Below, piece after piece: positions 7,429 to 11,526 of a DNA stretch of 11,526 nucleotides. Both the position numbers and the translations under genes were made by a program. Origin of the DNA: Ruminococcus sp. Its GTDB lineage: Bacteria > Bacillota > Clostridia > Oscillospirales > Ruminococcaceae. The DNA lies in NCBI GenBank assembly GCA_003446315.1, contig DMBA01000378.1, forward strand, positions 1-11,526, read 5' to 3'. Each line of letters starts with the position of its first letter. Position 1 is the first letter of the stretch. Under the pieces are notes generated by a model. That model searched no databases, was not told the origin of the DNA, and saw nothing but the letters and a program-made list of their open reading frames with translations.

Positions 7429-8382
7429 ATGCATCAGCGAAAATGTGTGTTTATGGTTCTTGCAGCCGGATGTCTGCTGAGTGCCTGCGGAAAGCATCAC
7501 GATCAGGATGCGGTAAATCCGGTCACGCAAGAGAAACTTGCTGCCGGTACATCCGCCCAGACCGCTGCATCTGCTGCCGAAACGACCGTTACGACCGCCG
7601 AAAAAACCGTGCGCATCAATCAGAATCCGGTCGATTTTCGCGGGCTTTTTGATGCCGATACCCAAACCATCCCGCTGAATGCCGACGGTACGGTTTATGG
7701 AACGGATTTCTTGTTTGTCTATGAGCAGCCGGATCCCGAAAGCAGACAGCTGACCCGATTGCCGAACGGCAATAAACTCAAGGTCATCGGCGTGACGGTG
7801 ACAGGGCAGAGCTATCTGCCGGAAGACCGCTGGCTCAAAGTGCGGGCTGCCGGTCTGGAAGGCTATGTTTCGGCGGATCAGGTCGCTGCGGAATGCAGTA
7901 TGCCGGAATCGGAGCTGCATGCCAAACAATGCGCGGCGCTCGGCATCATGATGTATTATCAGTCCGTCAATCTGGACTTGCAGTTTCAGCGGGAAGGCGG
8001 ATTCTTCGCCGAAGCACGCAGCGGACAGTTCGACCGGCAGGGCTATGAACGTCTGATGCCGGATGGCTTGACTGTCAATCAGCTCCGGCAGTCTTTTCAT
8101 GCTTATTTTTCAATCGGTTTTGCGGATGATTTTGATGCGCTTTATCAGCAGAAAGACGGCGCTTTGTGGGTGCAGACCGGCTACGGCGATCCGGTTGGTC
8201 TGGATTATTCGGAGATCTATGTGCTGAACGCGATGGGCGATGATGTGCTGCTTTATGATACAAGAGCGCACTATTTTCCCGCATATTGCAGCGATCCGGC
8301 GGACGAATGGCGGAATTATCCGTTTGGCTTGCTCTATGAAAACGGCGTTTGGAAAACAGCAGATTTTACATTATTATATTGA
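7429..8382 (+). CDS. Lipoprotein with a bacterial SH3-like domain, function unknown
   Basis: The product is 317 aa. AAAGAGG at 7416-7422 stands 6 bases before the ATG. The signal peptide ends in lipobox LSAC (Cys20), so the protein should be lipid-anchored outside the membrane. A low-complexity Ala/Thr/Glu stalk spans about residues 36-60. Residues about 88-153 look like a bacterial SH3 fold: a start near DFLFVYEQPDPES, then LPNGNKLKVIGV, then RWLKVRAAGLEGYVSADQV. Such domains often bind cell-wall peptides. The remaining 160 residues contain a segment LRQSFHAYFSIGFADDFDALY and end in WRNYPFGLLYENGVWKTADF, loosely like IseA-type or other accessory domains, but I cannot name the family. No hydrolase active site was seen. 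It is 19 bases upstream of the GH51 gene and probably co-transcribed with it. Confidence 0.8.
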   Translation: MHQRKCVFMVLAAGCLLSACGKHHDQDAVNPVTQEKLAAGTSAQTAASAAETTVTTAEKTVRINQNPVDFRGLFDADTQTIPLNADGTVYGTDFLFVYEQPDPESRQLTRLPNGNKLKVIGVTVTGQSYLPEDRWLKVRAAGLEGYVSADQVAAECSMPESELHAKQCAALGIMMYYQSVNLDLQFQREGGFFAEARSGQFDRQGYERLMPDGLTVNQLRQSFHAYFSIGFADDFDALYQQKDGALWVQTGYGDPVGLDYSEIYVLNAMGDDVLLYDTRAHYFPAYCSDPADEWRNYPFGLLYENGVWKTADFTLLY

Positions 8383-8401
8383 TTTTGAGTTGAGGAATAC
8401 G

Positions 8402-9910
8402 ATGAAAAAAGGGAAGATCATGATTCGGCGTGATGCCGTCTGCGGGGAAACGGATCCGCGTCTGTTCGGGTCGTTTATTGAGCATCTGGGCCGCGCTGTT
8501 TACGGCGGCATCTATGAGCCGTCACATCCTTCGGCGGACGATATGGGCTTCCGGCAGGATGTGCTCCGTATGGTGCGGGCACTGCATGTGCCGCTGGTGC
8601 GGTATCCGGGCGGCAATTTTGTTTCCGGTTATCACTGGGAAGACGGCATCGGCAAACGGGAATGCCGTCCGCGCAGAATGGAGCTTGCATGGCGCTGCAT
8701 CGAACCAAATACGATCGGGATCGACGAATTTCAGGCGTGGGCGAAGTCTGCCGGCGCAGAAATCATGATGGCGGTCAATCTCGGTACGGGTACGCCGGAA
8801 GAAGCACGCAATCTTGTCGAATACTGCAATTGCAATACGGATACGGAATATGCCGAAAAACGCAGAAAAAACGGCTTTCCTGAACCGTTCGGCATCCGGA
8901 CATGGTGCCTTGGCAATGAGATGGACGGCAATTGGCAGATCTGTCATAAAACGGCATCGGAATATGCAAGGATCGCTTGCGAAACAGCGAAACTGATGAA
9001 GTGGACGGATCCGGAAATTGAATTGGTTGCCTGCGGCAGCTCTGCCCCGAATATGAAAACATTCGGGGAATGGGAACGTACCGTTTTGCGGGAATGCTAT
9101 GATTGGATCGACTATCTTTCGCTGCACAGCTATTACAGCAATGCGAACGGCGATACGGCGGATTTTTTGGCGCAGTCGCTTGATATGGATGCATTTATCC
9201 GGCAGACTGCGGCAATCTGCGATGAGATCAAAACGGAACTGCATGCGGAAAAAACAATCTATCTTGCTTTTGATGAGTGGAATGTGTGGTTCCACAGCAA
9301 CGAACAGGACAGACAGATCCCTGCATGGCAGATCGCGCCGCCGCTGCTGGAAGATGTGTATAATCTGGAAGATGCTCTGGTGATCGGCTGTTTGCTGCTG
9401 ACCTTGCTGCGGCATTGCGGCAGAGTCAGAATTGCGTGCCTTGCCCAGCTTGTCAACGTCATTGCACCCATCATGACCGAAAACGGCGGCAGCGCATGGG
9501 CACAAACCATCTATTATCCCTTTTTGCATGCGTCCCTCTACGGCAGAGGTACCGTTTTGCAGACCGTGTGTCAGTGCGGCACTTATGATACGGCACAGCA
9601 TGCACAGGTGCCGGATTTGGATGCGACAGCGGTTTTGCAGGAAAATAAACGGGAATTGACCGTCTTTGCGGTCAATCGTTCTGCGGAAACGGTCTATGAG
9701 CCGGAATTTGTCGGGTTGGATGATATGCAGCTGCAAGCACATATCGTTCTGACCGGTGCGGATCTGAAATTATCCAATACTGCTGCGCATCCGCATGCAG
9801 TGGAACCGGAAACGCTGCCGGTCGCCCAGTCCGTCCAACTGAAACCCTATTCATGGAATGTGCTGCGATTTGCTTCCTATACGCCGGAAGAATCGCAGCT
9901 TGATGCGTGA
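8402..9910 (+). CDS. abfA: GH51 alpha-L-arabinofuranosidase, intracellular
   Basis: The product is 502 aa, the normal length for GH51. These enzymes release terminal alpha-L-arabinofuranose from arabinan and arabinoxylan oligosaccharides with retention of configuration. Signatures seen: FGSFIEHLGRAVYGGIYEP at the start, RYPGGNFVSGYHWEDGIG, the acid/base Glu173 in CLGNEMDG, the nucleophile Glu292 in AFDEWNVW, and the conserved RIACLAQLVNVIAPI. A TIM barrel is followed by the usual C-terminal beta domain. There is no signal peptide or dockerin, so it acts in the cytoplasm on imported oligosaccharides. The start is the ATG at 8402, with AGGA at 8393-8396. The frame stays open upstream, but that part lies inside the preceding gene. 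It probably shares the promoter at 7371. Confidence 0.96.
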   Translation: MKKGKIMIRRDAVCGETDPRLFGSFIEHLGRAVYGGIYEPSHPSADDMGFRQDVLRMVRALHVPLVRYPGGNFVSGYHWEDGIGKRECRPRRMELAWRCIEPNTIGIDEFQAWAKSAGAEIMMAVNLGTGTPEEARNLVEYCNCNTDTEYAEKRRKNGFPEPFGIRTWCLGNEMDGNWQICHKTASEYARIACETAKLMKWTDPEIELVACGSSAPNMKTFGEWERTVLRECYDWIDYLSLHSYYSNANGDTADFLAQSLDMDAFIRQTAAICDEIKTELHAEKTIYLAFDEWNVWFHSNEQDRQIPAWQIAPPLLEDVYNLEDALVIGCLLLTLLRHCGRVRIACLAQLVNVIAPIMTENGGSAWAQTIYYPFLHASLYGRGTVLQTVCQCGTYDTAQHAQVPDLDATAVLQENKRELTVFAVNRSAETVYEPEFVGLDDMQLQAHIVLTGADLKLSNTAAHPHAVEPETLPVAQSVQLKPYSWNVLRFASYTPEESQLDA

Positions 9911-9918
9911 ATGCAATA

Positions 9919-9959
9919 CCCCTGTGTGCTTCGTCAACACACAGGGGCATTATCTTTTT
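9919..9959 (+). terminator. Intrinsic terminator after the arabinofuranosidase gene
   Basis: CCCCTGTGTG (9919-9928) pairs perfectly with CACACAGGGG (9938-9947), with a 9-base loop, followed by CATTATCTTTTT. It lies between convergent genes and may also slow transcription from the minus strand, but the minus-strand tail has no good T run. Confidence 0.88.
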
Positions 9960-9973
9960 ATGCGGATTCGGCG

Positions 9974-11314
9974 TTAATCCAGTTTTTGGAATTCTTCCGG
10001 AATGTTTTGCTGTATGATATCGTTGATGACATCCATGCTGAAGGATTTTGCAGAACCCATCGGTGCATACGGCAAACCATGCTGCGATGCAAGCGCCTCG
10101 CTGTATTGATTATACGGATAAAGCCGGAGATTGCCGAATAATGCATTGTCATAATGCGTGATGACGGGCATGCATTTGACATTCAAGACCGATACTTTGC
10201 CGGTCACGCTGTCCTTTACCAGATCAAAGCCGCCCATTTCACCGACCATATTGAAATTATCGGTCTGGGCAGAAATGAAATTGCCGAGAGAATAAAAAAC
10301 AAAACCAAGCGAACCGTCATCCCGTTCAATATATTCCATCGTCTGTGCGGTGTGCGGGTGTGTGCCGATGATGACATCAGCGCCCCATTTTATCATTTTC
10401 TCCGCAAGCTCCTTCACATTTTGCTGCACGACATGGGTATCTTCTTTGCCCCAGTGCGCTGCCACGACCACGGCATCTGCCAACTGACGCGCTTCTTTGA
10501 TCTGGCGTTCCACGAGTGCTTCATCTGTGAGCATGCCGATCTTGACCGTAGAATCTTCCGGCACGGTATAGCCGTTGAGCGTTTCTGTATATGCAAGATA
10601 AGCAATCTTGATGCCGTTGACATCCTGCGTGCGAATGCGGTTCTGATCGTCCGCATTCCGATAAGCACCGAGCGTGAGAATGGGATATTTCGACATCATG
10701 CCGTCCCAGTAATCCAGTGAGGATTCCAGTCCGTCAATGTGTTTATCCAGCATGTGATTGTTTGCAATTGTGAAGACATCAAATCCCAGATCCACCATGG
10801 CATCACCGAGCTGAACCGGCGAATTGAAGTTGAATCCGGAGCCGGAAATCTCATAATCGCCGCCGCAAATGAGCGTTTCCTGATTGATGACGGCGACATC
10901 TGCGGCTTCAATGATGGGTTTGACGTTTTCATAAAGCGGCTGGAAATAATAGGATGTGCCGTCTGCGGTGCATTCCTGCGCACGCCGATAGACATAAGTT
11001 TGCACGAGATTGTCCCCGACGGCGAGCATATGCACGACATGATCCTCTGCCGGTTCCGCGGTTTCGGGTGCAGATGCAGTCTGCTGCGGATTGGATGTTG
11101 TTTCTGCGGTTGCGGCTGTTTCATCGGAGAGGGCGCGTGCATCGCTGCCATTTGTGACTTCGGTGACATTCGTGATACTCGTGATTTCGGCGGAAGTGGA
11201 TGTGATCGCTGCATCAGCAGGCGGCGCAGGGTCAGCATTGCTGCATGCGCTGAAACTGATCGTCAGCAGAGTGGAAAACAGGAATACTGCTGTCAGTTTT
11301 CTCAATTGTTTCAT
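9974..11314 (-). CDS. CapA-family (poly-gamma-glutamate synthesis protein-like) lipoprotein
   Basis: The product is 446 aa, starting at the ATG at 11314-11312. A signal peptide ends in lipobox FSAC (Cys24), followed by a long Thr/Ala/Ser/Glu-rich stalk (about residues 26-90). The rest is a CapA domain with the calcineurin-like metallophosphatase motif set: GDN (Asp101), NQE (144-146), ANNHMLD (Asn186, His187), AHWGKE (His287) and GTHPH (His319, His321). The nearby SLGNF is also typical of the family. CapA proteins take part in making or exporting poly-gamma-glutamate in Bacillus. In clostridia most homologues stand alone, without CapBC, and their substrate is unknown. No capB or capC is in this window. 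It is convergent with the arabinofuranosidase gene and transcribed from its own promoter. The family call is firm; the role is open. Confidence 0.93.
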   Translation of the reverse strand: MKQLRKLTAVFLFSTLLTISFSACSNADPAPPADAAITSTSAEITSITNVTEVTNGSDARALSDETAATAETTSNPQQTASAPETAEPAEDHVVHMLAVGDNLVQTYVYRRAQECTADGTSYYFQPLYENVKPIIEAADVAVINQETLICGGDYEISGSGFNFNSPVQLGDAMVDLGFDVFTIANNHMLDKHIDGLESSLDYWDGMMSKYPILTLGAYRNADDQNRIRTQDVNGIKIAYLAYTETLNGYTVPEDSTVKIGMLTDEALVERQIKEARQLADAVVVAAHWGKEDTHVVQQNVKELAEKMIKWGADVIIGTHPHTAQTMEYIERDDGSLGFVFYSLGNFISAQTDNFNMVGEMGGFDLVKDSVTGKVSVLNVKCMPVITHYDNALFGNLRLYPYNQYSEALASQHGLPYAPMGSAKSFSMDVINDIIQQNIPEEFQKLD

Positions 11315-11323
11315 TTTGCAAAA

Positions 11324-11330
11324 CCTTTCC
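11324..11330 (-). promoter_or_regulatory. Ribosome binding site fixing the CapA-family start
   Basis: On the minus strand GGAAAGG (11330 to 11324) stands 9 bases before the ATG at 11314. The in-frame upstream ATG at 11332 overlaps this site and is unlikely to be used. Confidence 0.75.
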
Positions 11331-11356
11331 ATAGTTTTTCGAAGTTATTCCTTTCT

Positions 11357-11385
11357 ATTATAACATATTATAAGGAAAAACGCAA
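11357..11385 (-). promoter_or_regulatory. Promoter of the CapA-family gene
   Basis: On the minus strand TTGCGT (11385 to 11380), a 17-base spacer and TATAAT (11362 to 11357) form a promoter with a perfect -10, extended by TG at 11365-11364. A second TATAAT at 11372-11367 lacks a good -35. The 5' leader would be about 35 bases. Confidence 0.8.
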
Positions 11386-11422
11386 TGACTTGACATGCAT
11401 TTTATGACTAGACATATATTTT
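11385..11422. repeat. 19-nt tandem repeat upstream of the CapA-family promoter
   Basis: ATGACTTGACATGCATTTT (11385-11403) is followed without gap by ATGACTAGACATATATTTT (11404-11422), 16 of 19 bases identical. It abuts the -35 box of the minus-strand promoter, where a regulator-binding direct repeat could sit. On the + strand it contains TTGACA (11390-11395) and, 19 bases on, TATATT (11415-11420), a weak candidate promoter pointing toward the 39-nt repeats. Confidence 0.6.
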
Positions 11423-11434
11423 ACATTTGCGTAT

Positions 11435-11512
11435 CCGGCGAACTTTAGATCATTTGCAGCGCGGCTTCCGCGCCCGGCGAACTTTAGATCATTTGCAGCG
11501 GGGCTTCCCCGC
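11435..11512. repeat. Two tandem 39-nt hairpin repeat units
   Basis: Units at 11435-11473 and 11474-11512 are adjacent and 37 of 39 bases identical. Each has a 24-base conserved part (CCGGCG to TTTGCA) and a 15-base perfect hairpin with a 6-pair stem and CTT loop: GCGCGGCTTCCGCGC and GCGGGGCTTCCCCGC. The only two differences are the two partners of the fourth base pair. No T run follows, so they are not simple terminators. The array may continue past the window, and no coding frame of note crosses it. Confidence 0.9.
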
Positions 11513-11526
11513 TTATGGGGAAAAAC

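Noticed and set aside
8240..8401. Longer N-terminus for the arabinofuranosidase
   Set aside because: The upstream in-frame stretch lies inside the preceding lipoprotein gene. The GH51 family start matches the ATG at 8402, which has its own ribosome binding site.
9974..11314. Complete poly-gamma-glutamate capsule operon
   Set aside because: Only a CapA-like gene is present; no CapB, CapC or CapE is in the window, so capsule synthesis cannot be claimed.
11435..11512. CRISPR array
   Set aside because: Only two units, and the whole 39 bases repeat, so there are no distinct spacers; no cas gene is in the window.
11459..11512. The two hairpins as transcription terminators
   Set aside because: Neither is followed by a T run on the + strand, and on the minus strand the following bases are TGCAAATGAT, not a T tract.

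Overview
The window looks like chromosome from a cellulosome-type or plant-fibre-degrading Firmicute of the Ruminococcus/Oscillospiraceae kind. The clues are a type I dockerin on a very large secreted protein, a GH51 arabinofuranosidase, a Cthe_2159-like carbohydrate-binding lipoprotein, Gram-positive style ribosome binding sites, an L10-type leader before rplJ-rplL, and consensus housekeeping promoters. The genus is inferred from gene content. No rRNA, tRNA, transposase, integrase or CRISPR array was seen.

Layout, left to right. (1) Positions 1-3669 hold the 3' part of a giant extracellular protein: BspA-type leucine-rich repeats, an Ig-like domain, five beta-sandwich modules alternating with four copies of a second module, a short LRR-like segment and a C-terminal dockerin. 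(2) 3792-6014 encodes a lipoprotein with a beta-helix-like, Asp-Gly-rich carbohydrate-binding region; a hairpin terminator follows. (3) 6102-7359 is a self-contained ribosomal island: consensus promoter, L10 leader with attenuator, rplJ, rplL and a strong terminator. (4) 7371-9959 is a likely two-gene operon with its own consensus promoter: an SH3-like lipoprotein of unknown function, then a cytoplasmic GH51 alpha-L-arabinofuranosidase, then a terminator. (5) 9974-11385, on the minus strand and convergent with (4), is a CapA-family lipoprotein with its own promoter. (6) 11385-11526 is non-coding and highly structured: a 19-nt tandem repeat, then two 39-nt units that each end in a perfect hairpin.

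How the parts work together (inference): the dockerin protein and the beta-helix lipoprotein act outside the cell on plant polysaccharide or in attachment. GH51 would trim imported arabino-oligosaccharides in the cytoplasm. The three lipoproteins would sit on the outer face of the membrane behind low-complexity stalks. The ribosomal pair between them is a separate housekeeping unit with L10 autoregulation.

The best candidate for something undescribed is the 39-nt repeat at the right edge. Its two copies differ at only two bases, and those two bases form one base pair of the hairpin (C-G in one copy, G-C in the other). That suggests selection on a folded RNA or DNA element.
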